Of a stretch of 64,000 nucleotides of DNA, positions 7,653-15,854 are shown one piece after another (the stretch's first letter is position 1; each line of letters begins with the position of its first letter). This DNA is from Chitinophaga lutea. Lineage in GTDB: Bacteria > Bacteroidota > Bacteroidia > Chitinophagales > Chitinophagaceae. Made by a program: the position numbers and the translations under genes. Location of the stretch: contig NZ_RPDH01000002.1 in the NCBI RefSeq assembly GCF_003813775.1, positions 2,356,001 through 2,420,000 on the forward strand, given 5' to 3'. The notes beneath the pieces were generated by a model. That model saw only the letters and a list, made by a program, of their open reading frames with translations. It was not told where the DNA came from and made no database searches.

Positions 7653-8279
7653 ATGGAAAAGCACACCATTCGTGAGGCGTACAAGCGCTATTGGCTCGAA
7701 AACGGTAAAAGACCCGTATCTGTTTTCGCGCTCTGCAAGATCCTGGACATCCCTGAATCCGAATTTTACGAATCTTACAGCGCTATGGAAGGGGTAGAAA
7801 CAGACATCTGGCTCGACATTTTTCAACGCACCGTTGACCAGCTGAAAGACGACCCTACCTACCAGCAATATTCCGCACAGGAAAAACTGCTGGCCTTTTA
7901 TTTCTTGTGGGTACAGAAACTGAAAGACGACCGCAGCTACATTCTGCAGCAGCATCAGCGCTCACAACTCCCGGGCGGGCAGCTGCGCCAGCTGTCTTCC
8001 TTCAAAAAAGCCTTCTATGATTACGCCGCCAGCCTCATCAAAGAAGGATATCTCACCACCGAGATCAAAGAGAGAAAATATATTTCCGACCAGTATGTTC
8101 ACGGCTTCTGGATGCAGGCACTCTTTGTGCTCAAATACTGGATTGAAGACAAAAGCCTCAACTTCGAAATGACGGACGCGGCCATCGAAAAGGCAGTGCA
8201 CCTGAGTTTCCAGCTGATTCAATCCAATACACTGGACAGCCTCCTCGATTTCGGAAAATTCATACTGACACGGAAATAA
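7653..8279 (+). CDS. TetR-like regulator paired with an ABC1 kinase
   Basis: This 208-residue protein has a short N-terminal helix-turn-helix (REAYKRYWLENGKRPVSVFALCKILDIPESEFYESY), more divergent than a normal TetR motif. A helical C-terminal domain follows (LAFYFLWVQKLKDDRSYIL, then FKKAFYDYAASLIKEGYL). I recall that Bacteroidetes often carry such a gene directly before an AarF/ABC1 kinase gene, as here (10-base gap). The pairing suggests that both act in the same process, perhaps membrane lipid or quinone stress, but DNA binding is not certain given the weak helix-turn-helix. Confidence 0.8.
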   Translation: MEKHTIREAYKRYWLENGKRPVSVFALCKILDIPESEFYESYSAMEGVETDIWLDIFQRTVDQLKDDPTYQQYSAQEKLLAFYFLWVQKLKDDRSYILQQHQRSQLPGGQLRQLSSFKKAFYDYAASLIKEGYLTTEIKERKYISDQYVHGFWMQALFVLKYWIEDKSLNFEMTDAAIEKAVHLSFQLIQSNTLDSLLDFGKFILTRK

Positions 8280-8289
8280 ACAACAACGG

Positions 8290-9606
8290 ATGAAAGAACA
8301 AACGAATATCCCTACCGGCAAGGTGGAAAGGGCCGGCCGGTTTGTGACCACAGGCCTCAAAGTAGGCACCAACTACATCAAACACTACACCCGCAAACTC
8401 ATGGACCCCTCCATTACGAGGGAAGCCCTGCATCAGGAAAACGCGGAAGATATATACGAGACCCTCAGCAACCTCAAAGGCAGCGCCCTCAAAGTGGCGC
8501 AGATGCTGAGCATGGACCGGGGCATGCTGCCGAAGGCATACTCCGAACGTTTCGCCATGAGCCAGTACAGCGCCCCTCCCCTTTCGGGCCCACTGGTAGT
8601 CAATACATTCGTAAAAACGCTGGGCAAAACGCCGGCGGAACTGTACGACCGCTTCGAGTTGAAAGCCAGCAACGCTGCGTCTATCGGACAGGTACACAGG
8701 GCCGCCAAAAACGGGAAGGAACTGGCAGTAAAAATCCAGTACCCCGGCGTGGCCAGCAGCGTCAAATCGGATCTCCGCATCGTTAAACCCTTCGCCATCC
8801 GCATTGTGGGCATGAACGAAGTGGATATGGACAAATATTTCGATGAAATAGAATCCAAACTGCTGGAGGAAACGGACTATGCGCTCGAGCTTCGCCGCTC
8901 ACAGGAGCTCAGTGCGCAATGCGCGCATATTCCCAACCTGGTATTCCCGACGTATTACCCGGGGCTGTCGTCTGACCGGATCATTACGATGGACTGGCTG
9001 GAAGGCCGCCATCTGAAAGAGTTCCTGGCCACCAACCCTTCGCAGGAAGTACGCAATAAAATCGGCCAGGCGCTGTGGGATTTTTACCAGTTCCAGGTGC
9101 ACAACCTGAAAAAAGTGCATGCGGATCCGCATCCCGGCAACTTCCTGCTGCGGGCAGACGGCACCGTGGGCATCTTTGATTTCGGCTGCGTGAAGGAAGT
9201 GCCGGAAGATTTCTATGTGAACTATTTCCTGCTGACGGATAAGGAAGTGCTGAAAGACGATGTGCGGCGCAAAGAAATTTATACCGCCCTCGAAATGATC
9301 CACCCCACCGACACCGAGAAAGAAGTGGTCTTCTTTTCGGGTCTTTTCCAGGAAATGATCCGCTTGCTCACGCACCCGTTCACCGTAGACCGGTTTGATT
9401 TCGGGAATGAGGATTATTTCAACGAAATCTACGCTTACATGGATTACCTGTCCAACCTGAAGGAAGTGCGGGAATCCAAGGTAGCCCGGGGCAGCCGCCA
9501 TTCACTGTACATCAACCGCACCTATTTCGGGTTATACTCCATGCTGAGCGACCTGAAGGCGGATGTGAATACGGGGCAGGCGAGAATCCGGGAATTAATG
9601 CGATAA
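8290..9606 (+). CDS. ABC1/AarF/UbiB-family atypical kinase
   Basis: This 438-residue protein has the family's landmarks in order: the N-terminal KxGQ-like element as LKVAQMLS (KVAQ instead of KxGQ), the Ala-rich nucleotide loop AASIGQVHRA, the lysine of ELAVKIQYPGV, the glutamate region LLEETDYALELRR, the catalytic segment KVHADPHPGNFLL and the metal segment GIFDFGCVKEVP. All residues needed for nucleotide binding are present. Family members support ubiquinone synthesis or lipid homeostasis; Bacteroidota use menaquinone, so the role here is open. No C-terminal membrane helix is obvious. It is cotranscribed with the regulator upstream and followed by a terminator. Confidence 0.93.
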   Translation: MKEQTNIPTGKVERAGRFVTTGLKVGTNYIKHYTRKLMDPSITREALHQENAEDIYETLSNLKGSALKVAQMLSMDRGMLPKAYSERFAMSQYSAPPLSGPLVVNTFVKTLGKTPAELYDRFELKASNAASIGQVHRAAKNGKELAVKIQYPGVASSVKSDLRIVKPFAIRIVGMNEVDMDKYFDEIESKLLEETDYALELRRSQELSAQCAHIPNLVFPTYYPGLSSDRIITMDWLEGRHLKEFLATNPSQEVRNKIGQALWDFYQFQVHNLKKVHADPHPGNFLLRADGTVGIFDFGCVKEVPEDFYVNYFLLTDKEVLKDDVRRKEIYTALEMIHPTDTEKEVVFFSGLFQEMIRLLTHPFTVDRFDFGNEDYFNEIYAYMDYLSNLKEVRESKVARGSRHSLYINRTYFGLYSMLSDLKADVNTGQARIRELMR

Positions 9607-9613
9607 ATAACGG

Positions 9614-9642
9614 AAAGGCGGATAATTTATCCGCCTTTTTTA
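9614..9642 (+). terminator. Terminator after the ABC1 kinase gene
   Basis: AAAGGCGGATAA (9614-9625) pairs with TTATCCGCCTTT (9627-9638) and runs into a T tract ending near 9641. Confidence 0.85.
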
Positions 9643-9682
9643 TGGCTACAGCTGTTCTTCAGGCACGCATTATGTGCGACAA

Positions 9683-9871
9683 ATGGTAAAACCATTCACC
9701 ATGTTAGTATCATTGCTCGCATTGGCGGTTGTGGTGATAGCGATTATTGTATTCGTTGTCATACAGTCCGGTAAAAAAACGAGGGACAAGGGAACGGAAA
9801 AGCTCATCAACCGGAATGTTCCGCCCTACGAAACAGACACCACCAAAGCCGGCGCAGCCGATTACGAATAG
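9683..9871 (+). CDS. Small single-pass membrane protein (hypothetical)
   Basis: It has 62 residues from the ATG at 9683 (a GTG at 9674 would add three). A strongly hydrophobic helix (MLVSLLALAVVVIAIIVFVVI) is followed by a short charged tail (SGKKTRDKGTEKLINRN), the topology of a one-pass inner-membrane protein. There is no recognisable family. It is isolated between a terminator and the converging glycosyltransferase gene. It could be real or a chance frame, though the clean helix and positive-inside tail favour a real protein. Confidence 0.5.
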   Translation: MVKPFTMLVSLLALAVVVIAIIVFVVIQSGKKTRDKGTEKLINRNVPPYETDTTKAGAADYE

Positions 9872-9892
9872 CTGGGACAGTGCGCAGTTCAG

Positions 9893-10861
9893 TCAACAAC
9901 GCAGCTGGCCCGGCACCCGTTCACTGGCCAGCAATGCAGCCGCTTCATTCAGCACTGCATTGTAGTCAGGTATCACCGTCCAGTCGATGGTGCGGTGCAA
10001 CCTTTTGTTGAGCGGCGCCCGGCGGTGTGGCTCGCCGTCCATGCTGATGATCACGCTGGGCGTTTCCAGCGCAGCGGCTATCTGGGAAACACCGGTACTG
10101 TTCGAAAAAAGCGCAGCAGCCTGCTGCAATAACGCCGCTACCCCATCGAGCGAAGTCTGCCCCGCCAGGTTCATCGATCGGTATTCCATGCGGGCAGCCA
10201 CTTCAGCGGCCACCTTCCTTTCTCCGGCCGTGCCGGTCAGCACAATCGTATAACCTTTTGCGGCAAAATGGTCGGCAAGCGCGGCAAAATACCTGGGGCG
10301 CCATTGCCGGGCAGCACAACGCGAGGCCGGATGTACACAGATGTAGGGCCTGGATGGCAATTTTATCATCGTGGCGTAAGGGAACTCCAGGTGGGCGCCC
10401 TGCGTGGGGATGCCGAGGTGCCGCATCAGCAGCAGATGGCGGTTGATCTCGTGTTCATCTTCGGGGTATTCCAGATAAGTATCCGGGTACGGACCATATT
10501 CTTCCTGCCGGCAAAAGCCTCCTGTCACACGCGCGCCCAGTGTTTCCATGAAGGGATTGACGATGGACCCGTTCCCATGCATCTGCAGCAACAGATCAAA
10601 TTTTCTTTGCCGGATGGCATCGCAAAACGCATCGGTGGCCCGTGCGTTCACGGGCTGTTCCGGCAAGCCGGGATAGCCGGGGAACGCAATGAATTCATCG
10701 AAATAGGCGGGAAACCTGTAGATGAGGTCGTTGGCCCACGGCAGGCCGATCAACGCGATATGCGCCTGCGGGAAGGCATGCCGCAGTGCCCTGCAGGCCG
10801 GTATGACACAGAGCATGTCGCCCAACTGTAAAGCCCGGAATACGGCAATGGTACTATACAT
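9893..10861 (-). CDS. Glycosyltransferase family 9 (heptosyltransferase-like)
   Basis: This 322-residue protein starts at the ATG at 10861 (MYSTIAVFRALQLGDMLCVIPACRALRHAFPQ), typical of GT9 enzymes (RALQLGD, PALRALR). The C-terminal half has the nucleotide-sugar pattern: YICVHPASR..RQWRPRYFAALADHFAAKGYTIVLTG, LAGQTSLDGVAALLQQAAALFSNSTGVSQIAAAL and TPSVIISMDG. GT9 enzymes usually add ADP-heptose to LPS core at the cytoplasmic face. The start overlaps the stop of the upstream GT2 gene by 8 bases, so the two are translationally coupled and probably modify the same surface glycan. Confidence 0.9.
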   Translation of the reverse strand: MYSTIAVFRALQLGDMLCVIPACRALRHAFPQAHIALIGLPWANDLIYRFPAYFDEFIAFPGYPGLPEQPVNARATDAFCDAIRQRKFDLLLQMHGNGSIVNPFMETLGARVTGGFCRQEEYGPYPDTYLEYPEDEHEINRHLLLMRHLGIPTQGAHLEFPYATMIKLPSRPYICVHPASRCAARQWRPRYFAALADHFAAKGYTIVLTGTAGERKVAAEVAARMEYRSMNLAGQTSLDGVAALLQQAAALFSNSTGVSQIAAALETPSVIISMDGEPHRRAPLNKRLHRTIDWTVIPDYNAVLNEAAALLASERVPGQLRC

Positions 10862-11819
10862 GGCTTCTTCTGAATTTCCATGTGCCATACCAATACCAGT
10901 ACACAGACAGGAACGGGATGAGGGCGGATGTAACAATCATTTCCAGCACATGTGCGGAGCTGTGCGATGTGTCCCACAACCGCTTCACGATAAAGAACAG
11001 CAGTGCGGCCAACCAGGCCCCCAGGCATATCCATGCTACGGGAAAATTACCGGCCAGCATGAACAGCCAGCTGCCGGTGAAGCCTGCGATCATCAAATAA
11101 TACCCGAAAGGCGGCTCGGCATGGATGCGCTCACGGTAATAGCCCGGAAATTTTTTATGCAGCAGCGCATTGAACATCGTTTTTTTCTGCTGGTAGAGGC
11201 TGACGCCCCAGGGGGCCTTCCGGACAGGATGCACTACGATGGCTTCAGGCAAAGGTTCCAGCGGGATGTGTTTTTCGAGTATGGAAAACTCCAGGTCGCT
11301 GTCTTCCCGCCAGGCCATCTGAAACCGTTCGTCGAACCCGCCCGTTTTTTCGAGCACGCTGCGCATGCAGGCGCAGTTGGCCGTTGCGAAGCCGGCGTTT
11401 TCCAGTTGCGCCGCATTCCACTCATGATCAGTGGGAACAGGCGGGATAGGCACGATAACTTTCCCGGCAAAGGCGCATGGCTCATGCTGCTGCGCCGACT
11501 CCCAGAGCGTTTCCAGCCAATGCTCATCGGGCAGGCAATCATCGTCGGTGAACGCGATCAGTTGCCCCGAGGCTACCTTCCAGCCTGCGTTGCGTGCAGC
11601 GGCAGGCCCGCGTCTGTCGGCAAGCGCAATGTACTCGATATCCAGGAGGCCGGTATGCTTCCACGATACCACCACTTTTTTCGTCAGCAGGTCGGGACCA
11701 TCACTCACCACCAGCACTTCGAATTCCTCTTTGCTGAAACGCTGCCTCGCCAGGGCTTTGATGCACTCCATGAGCAGGAGTGGCCTTTTGTAGGTCGGAA
11801 CGACAACAGAGATTTTCAT
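10854..11819 (-). CDS. Glycosyltransferase family 2 with C-terminal membrane helices
   Basis: The start at 11819 gives the usual GT2 opening MKISVVVPTYKRPLLLMECI (321 residues). The DxD-type motif is AFTDDDCLPDEHW, after RGPAAARNAGWKVASG, and the acceptor-side segment is MAWREDSDLEFSILEKH. Near the end are two or three membrane helices (YYLMIAGFTGSWLFMLAG, WICLGAWLAALLFFIVK, MIVTSALIPFLSVYWYWY), so it works at the inner membrane. The gene overlaps the GT9 gene by 8 bases. The acceptor is unknown. Confidence 0.92.
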   Translation of the reverse strand: MKISVVVPTYKRPLLLMECIKALARQRFSKEEFEVLVVSDGPDLLTKKVVVSWKHTGLLDIEYIALADRRGPAAARNAGWKVASGQLIAFTDDDCLPDEHWLETLWESAQQHEPCAFAGKVIVPIPPVPTDHEWNAAQLENAGFATANCACMRSVLEKTGGFDERFQMAWREDSDLEFSILEKHIPLEPLPEAIVVHPVRKAPWGVSLYQQKKTMFNALLHKKFPGYYRERIHAEPPFGYYLMIAGFTGSWLFMLAGNFPVAWICLGAWLAALLFFIVKRLWDTSHSSAHVLEMIVTSALIPFLSVYWYWYGTWKFRRSHV

Positions 11820-12178
11820 ATGATTGCTCGATTGGTAACTGTCGATTATCAGGGCGATGACCGGGAACATTCGGTATTTCCCGGTGTACTTGACACCTTC
11901 CATCATCTCCGTACCCGGCATTGCAAATGCCGCCGCCGGTTGACCGCCCGGATGTGCGTCTTTCCCGTAATGCGACAAAACCATGCCATCCCGGAACGGT
12001 ACCAACAGCCATGTAGATTGGGGCATGCATGCTACACTCCTGGGCACACAATTGCGCAGTTGTTTTTCATCGTACCCCAAAAACAACCCCGGCTTTCATA
12101 CAGCGGCTTTTTTCGTGGCCGGAAGCTTCAACAACAGGAGAATATTTGTATCTTAAGTGACCTAAAATTCCACCCGTT
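11820..12178. other. Divergent intergenic region
   Basis: It separates the GT2 gene (minus) from the secreted protein gene at 12179 (plus). The GT2 frame stays open leftwards to 12086, but those residues are not protein-like. A near -7 element AATATTTG (12141-12148, one mismatch) could serve the plus-strand gene. I see nothing else. Confidence 0.4.
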
Positions 12179-13108
12179 ATGAAACACCTGGCTATCTGCA
12201 TGATGCTGGTCGTTGCCGGAGTCGCTTTGTCCCCCGCCAGACAGGCATCCTTCAAATGGACCGGCGCCTGGCAACCCACCCGCAAAAGCGCCGCCGACGG
12301 CATTACCCAACTCGATGTCAAAATCGGTTCTTTTATCACCCTGCCCGATAAAGCATCGCTGGCGAACGTGATTTTTAATGTCAACAACCGTTTCCCCGGC
12401 TCCGCTCCGCTGGCCACCTGGGCGGTGGGCGACCTTTCCCGCATCACACCCGCTTATGAAGGCCTTCCGGCAGAAGTACACGAGCATTATCTCTCGTATA
12501 TGGACCAGCTCGGCGTTACCGTATTCCTGGAAATATTCCCTTTTAAAGCCAATCCCAAAAAGGGGATCGGACAAACCAACGTGACCGCCGCCATCGATGA
12601 ATGGCTGGGAAAATTCAAACACCACAAATGCGTTGCCGGCATGGGCATCGAGCTTGAATATTTCGGCAAAGCCACCGACTCGATGGCGCGGGTGTGGGAC
12701 GAAAAAATCAAATCGCACGGCGCCGGCTACCGTATGTTCCTTCGTCACTATAACGGCGACTACATGCCGCCCTCGTACCGGGGCAAAGGCGATCTTATTT
12801 TCATCAACGATGCGTCGGAAGGCACGCTGGAAGAACTGAACCAGGGATTTGCCCGCTGGGCCAACCGTTTTTCTCCTACAGCCTGTGCCTTTCAACTGGG
12901 CTACCCGGCCGACGAAGACCATATGAACGGTACCAATACCTCCGGCTGGTGGACGCTTAAAGACCCGATCAAAGACTGGGGGAAGGCGTTACTTCCGCTG
13001 ATTAAAAACCCGGAGCAGGAATTGGGTTTCATCTGGGTGACCGCCCGCTCCGGCAAAACCTACAACGCGGGTTGGGACCTGACGAAAGGCGCCCGGTTGC
13101 CGGAGTAA
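12179..13108 (+). CDS. Secreted TIM-barrel-like protein, putative glycan-active enzyme
   Basis: This 309-residue protein begins with a signal peptide (MKHLAICMMLVVAGVALSPA). Alternating strands and helices, such as VTVFLEIFPFKANP, CVAGMGIELEYFG, AGYRMFLRHYNGDYMPP, GDLIFINDASEG and FQLGYPADEDHM, suggest a beta/alpha barrel with acidic residues at strand ends (GIELEYF, FINDAS). I do not recognise a named family. It is followed 39 bases later by a propeller glycosidase-like gene on the same strand, so a role in glycan breakdown is likely. Catalytic residues are not assigned. Confidence 0.65.
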   Translation: MKHLAICMMLVVAGVALSPARQASFKWTGAWQPTRKSAADGITQLDVKIGSFITLPDKASLANVIFNVNNRFPGSAPLATWAVGDLSRITPAYEGLPAEVHEHYLSYMDQLGVTVFLEIFPFKANPKKGIGQTNVTAAIDEWLGKFKHHKCVAGMGIELEYFGKATDSMARVWDEKIKSHGAGYRMFLRHYNGDYMPPSYRGKGDLIFINDASEGTLEELNQGFARWANRFSPTACAFQLGYPADEDHMNGTNTSGWWTLKDPIKDWGKALLPLIKNPEQELGFIWVTARSGKTYNAGWDLTKGARLPE

Positions 13109-13147
13109 AATTATTTTATGACTATCTTGCCGCTTCATTCCGACGTT

Positions 13148-14269
13148 ATGAAACAACATCTTTTACTGGCGATCGTATTACTGGCCGGCGCAGCCGCCAG
13201 GGCACAGAAAATAGACCACCTCGCCGAACTGAAGTCTCAATCCGCCAATCCCGTTTTCAGCAAACTGGCCGACGCGCCCCGTGGCGGCGGTTTTTCAATG
13301 AAGGGATATTGGGTCTGGTGCGGTTCGGCCGTGAAAGGCGAGGATAACAAATACCACCTGTTCGCATCGCGCTGGCCCGATTCTCTGGTGTTCCATCCCG
13401 GCTGGATGGTGGCTTCGGAAGTGGTGCACGCGGTAGCGGATAAACCCGAAGGACCGTACACTTTCTCCGACGTAGCGCTGCCCGCAAGAGGCGCCCAGTA
13501 TTGGGACGGCAGGGCCACGCACAATCCCCAGATCGTGAAGCACAAAGGGCAATACATCCTGTTTTATATGGGCTCCACCCACCCCTTCGAAGATCCGAAA
13601 GCGAAGGAACTGACGCTGCAAAGCCACTGGTGCATTGCTGCAAGGAACAATAAACGTGTAGGCGTAGCCGTATCAAACAGTCCGTATGGCCCATGGAAGC
13701 GCCTCGACCAACCGGTGCTGCCCGTCAAGCCCAACACATTTTACAGTTTCCTCACCTCCAATCCCACAGCCGTGGTACACGACGACGGCTCGGTGCTGAT
13801 CATGTTCAAGGGCCGCGGGCATAAAGGCAATACCCATTCCCATATGAGCCTGGGCGTCGCCAAAGCCCCTTCCATTTTCGGGCCGTATAAAGTATTGAAC
13901 AACGATCAGCCGATTTTCAGTGTGGATACACAAGGCGAAGCGGAGGATCCTTTTATGTGGAAAGATGCGGGCGGCTATCATATTATTTTTAAAGACCAGG
14001 TAGCCAGGTTTACCGGGGAAAGGGGCGGCGGCGTGCTCGCGCATTCGAAAGACGGCGTGAAATGGACCATCGACAAAGACCCGAAAGCCTATTCCCGCAC
14101 CGTATCCTGGAACGACGGCAAAACCGAAATGCAGGGCCAGCTGGAACGCCCCTTCATTTTATTCGAAAATAAAAAACCGGCATACCTCTTTTTCGCGACG
14201 ATGGACGGACCGGGCGGCTTCAATAACGCCACGCGGTCGTGGAATATGGTGATCCCGTTCAAAAAATAA
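13148..14269 (+). CDS. Secreted five-bladed beta-propeller glycosidase-like protein (GH43/GH117-like)
   Basis: The ATG at 13148 begins a signal peptide (HLLLAIVLLAGAAARAQ), giving 373 residues. Repeated propeller-blade patterns occur: YWVWCGSAVKGEDNKYHLFA, RATHNPQIVKHKGQYILFYMG, KRVGVAVSNSPYGPWKRLD, SNPTAVVHDDGSVLIMFKG and EAEDPFMWKDAGGYHIIFKD. HNP.., VVHDDGS and EDPFMW resemble the acidic and His positions of clan GH43/GH117 enzymes. It probably cleaves a glycosidic bond in the periplasm or outside the cell, together with the protein encoded upstream. The exact family and substrate are uncertain. Confidence 0.75.
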   Translation: MKQHLLLAIVLLAGAAARAQKIDHLAELKSQSANPVFSKLADAPRGGGFSMKGYWVWCGSAVKGEDNKYHLFASRWPDSLVFHPGWMVASEVVHAVADKPEGPYTFSDVALPARGAQYWDGRATHNPQIVKHKGQYILFYMGSTHPFEDPKAKELTLQSHWCIAARNNKRVGVAVSNSPYGPWKRLDQPVLPVKPNTFYSFLTSNPTAVVHDDGSVLIMFKGRGHKGNTHSHMSLGVAKAPSIFGPYKVLNNDQPIFSVDTQGEAEDPFMWKDAGGYHIIFKDQVARFTGERGGGVLAHSKDGVKWTIDKDPKAYSRTVSWNDGKTEMQGQLERPFILFENKKPAYLFFATMDGPGGFNNATRSWNMVIPFKK

Positions 14270-14330
14270 TTGTTTAGGCATACATCCGTTCCCTCTGAAA
14301 CACCTGTTTCCGGAGTGGACTTTTGTTTGA

Positions 14331-14520
14331 GGGAGATGGGAACTGACTGAAAGCAATTTGATTCAGGTTCTATGGAATATTGCTTGGAGGGAATTTCCGT
14401 TTGGATGCGACAGTTATTGCGGATGATGTACGAAGGAACAATCCCACACACTACAACTTCGCCTTCAATAACTCCCACAGCACCACCGCCTGAAGTTTTC
14501 CTCATCCTTCGCGCCATACA
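14331..14520. repeat. Diverged tandem duplication, copy 1 (distal)
   Basis: This 190-base copy lies head-to-tail with copy 2 (14521-14714). Both start GGGAGATGGGAACTGA and end CTTCGCGCCATACA. They share long stretches (for example CTTGCGGATGATGTACGAAG with one change) but differ by scattered substitutions and small indels, so the duplication is old. It spans the last 23 codons of the DUF488 gene plus its downstream region. Confidence 0.85.
14451..14520 (-). pseudogene. Remnant of the DUF488 3' end in repeat copy 1
   Basis: The minus strand matches the last 23 codons of the DUF488 gene (LYGAKDEEN then a one-base deletion). The frame is broken after EEN, and the equivalent stop triplet is at 14451-14453. 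It is a fragment without a start, made by the duplication. Confidence 0.75.
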
Positions 14521-14714
14521 GGGAGATGGGAACTGATCAAAAGCAATTTGACTAAGGTTCTATAATACGCTGCCTGGGGAAGCAACTTCCGTTTGGATGC
14601 GGCAGTTCTTGCGGATGATGTACGAAGGAACTATCCCACACACTACAACTTCGCCTTCAGCAACTCCCGCAGTACCACTGCCTGATTGTTTTCCTCATCC
14701 TTCGCGCCATACAG
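14521..14714. repeat. Diverged tandem duplication, copy 2 (contains the live 3' end of the DUF488 gene)
   Basis: This 194-base copy directly abuts copy 1 at 14331-14520. The DUF488 stop codon lies inside it at 14643-14645, and the copy extends 124 bases downstream of the gene. Confidence 0.85.
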
Positions 14715-14990
14715 CAAGGTGACGGCCTTGTGCTTTTTGATTTCAGGCAGCAGGGCGGCCAGGGCATCCGATGCCTTCAATTCCGCTTTATACCGCTTTA
14801 CGAATTCCGGCCAGTGCTGCTCTTCGTGGTGGAACCACTTGCGCAGTTCGGTGGATGGGGCAACCTCTTTTGCCCAGAGGTCGACCTGCGCCGTTTCTTT
14901 TTTGATGCCCCGCGGCCAGAGGCGGTCTACCAGTATGCGGAAACCGTCTGCCGGCTGAGCTGGTTCGTAAACACGTTTAATGTTTATCAT
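14643..14990 (-). CDS. DUF488-family protein
   Basis: This 115-residue protein is of normal length for the short DUF488 family. It shows the usual order: IKRVYEPAQPADGFRILVDRLWPRGIKKETAQVDLWAKEVAPSTELRKWF, then HEEQHWPEFVKRYKAEL and VTLLYGAKDEENNQAVVLREL (conserved RLWPRG and AKDEEHNQA-like motifs). It is cytoplasmic, and its biochemical role is not established. The last 23 codons are in a tandem duplication (14331-14714), of which this is the intact copy. It is a single gene facing the propeller glycosidase-like gene, with no recognisable operon partner. Confidence 0.93.
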   Translation of the reverse strand: MINIKRVYEPAQPADGFRILVDRLWPRGIKKETAQVDLWAKEVAPSTELRKWFHHEEQHWPEFVKRYKAELKASDALAALLPEIKKHKAVTLLYGAKDEENNQAVVLRELLKAKL

Positions 14991-15121
14991 GTGAAAAACT
15001 TTTTAGCACGATATGCTGCCGGCCGAAGCCGGTTGCACCTGCTAAATATACGAATTCAGCGGCAGGCAGACATGCGGTAAATAAACAGTATTTTTACCCC
15101 ACTTTTCTAAAATAACACTGA

Positions 15122-15850
15122 ATGAAACACCTGCTCACCGCAGCCTTCTTATGTTGCTCCCTGCACCTCGCCGCCCAGGACGCCGACGAATGGAAACCGG
15201 CCAGCAAAGAAAGCCAGGCCTACGCCGAATACCGCAGCAAAATTACCGTGCCCCCCTACGGGCTGGCTAAAGTGAAAAAACTCATCGCCGGTATTCAGGC
15301 GCCGGACGAAGACGTTCCCGCCAAACCGGCAGATAAGGATTACATGGCCCTCAGCCTCCGCGAAAAGTTCACCTATCACATGATCCACGCGGAGATATTC
15401 AGCCAGAACTGTGATGTACAACCGCCTGTGCAGGACGAGCACAAAAAAATATTCGGCACCCTGCCCGATGCCTTCGATGAACAAAGCTGGAGCGAACGGC
15501 AGCTCAACTTCCTCACCAGCAACCGCGATTCCGTGATGGCCATCATCAAAGAATCGGTGACGCGCAGCAAAAGAATGGGAGTGAATTACAAGCATGCCGT
15601 GGTGGAAGTGAACGGGAAAGAAATGATCCCCTTCCTGATAGATATCTATAACACCGATAAAAAAGATCACGACATCCTGACCGTGCTGCTCCTGCTGATG
15701 AGAAAAAACGAGTACCAGCCGTTTATGGCCTCTTCGTCGTACCGCAAACTGTATGGCGACAATGCCGACTTCAAAGCATATATCGATTTCAATACGGCGA
15801 ATGAAGCCCTGATCATCGAACGGGCTACCAATTTCTATAAAAACCGCTGA
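15122..15850 (+). CDS. Secreted hypothetical protein
   Basis: This 242-residue protein has a signal peptide (MKHLLTAAFLCCSLHLAAQ) and no lipobox in the expected place. The mature part is mostly helical and charged, with a recognisable MALSLREKFTYHMIHAEIFSQNCD segment and a C-terminal helix (NEALIIERATNFYKNR). I do not know the family. The next gene (FGE-type enzyme) starts 4 bases after the stop, so the two are cotranscribed. A link between this protein and the FGE-type enzyme is plausible, but nothing in it looks like a sulfatase. Confidence 0.75.
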   Translation: MKHLLTAAFLCCSLHLAAQDADEWKPASKESQAYAEYRSKITVPPYGLAKVKKLIAGIQAPDEDVPAKPADKDYMALSLREKFTYHMIHAEIFSQNCDVQPPVQDEHKKIFGTLPDAFDEQSWSERQLNFLTSNRDSVMAIIKESVTRSKRMGVNYKHAVVEVNGKEMIPFLIDIYNTDKKDHDILTVLLLLMRKNEYQPFMASSSYRKLYGDNADFKAYIDFNTANEALIIERATNFYKNR

Positions 15851-15854
15851 CGAT

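Noticed and set aside
10722..12182. 486-codon open frame across the two glycosyltransferase genes
   Set aside because: It is antisense to the GT9 and GT2 genes, which overlap in the normal way and have strong motifs.
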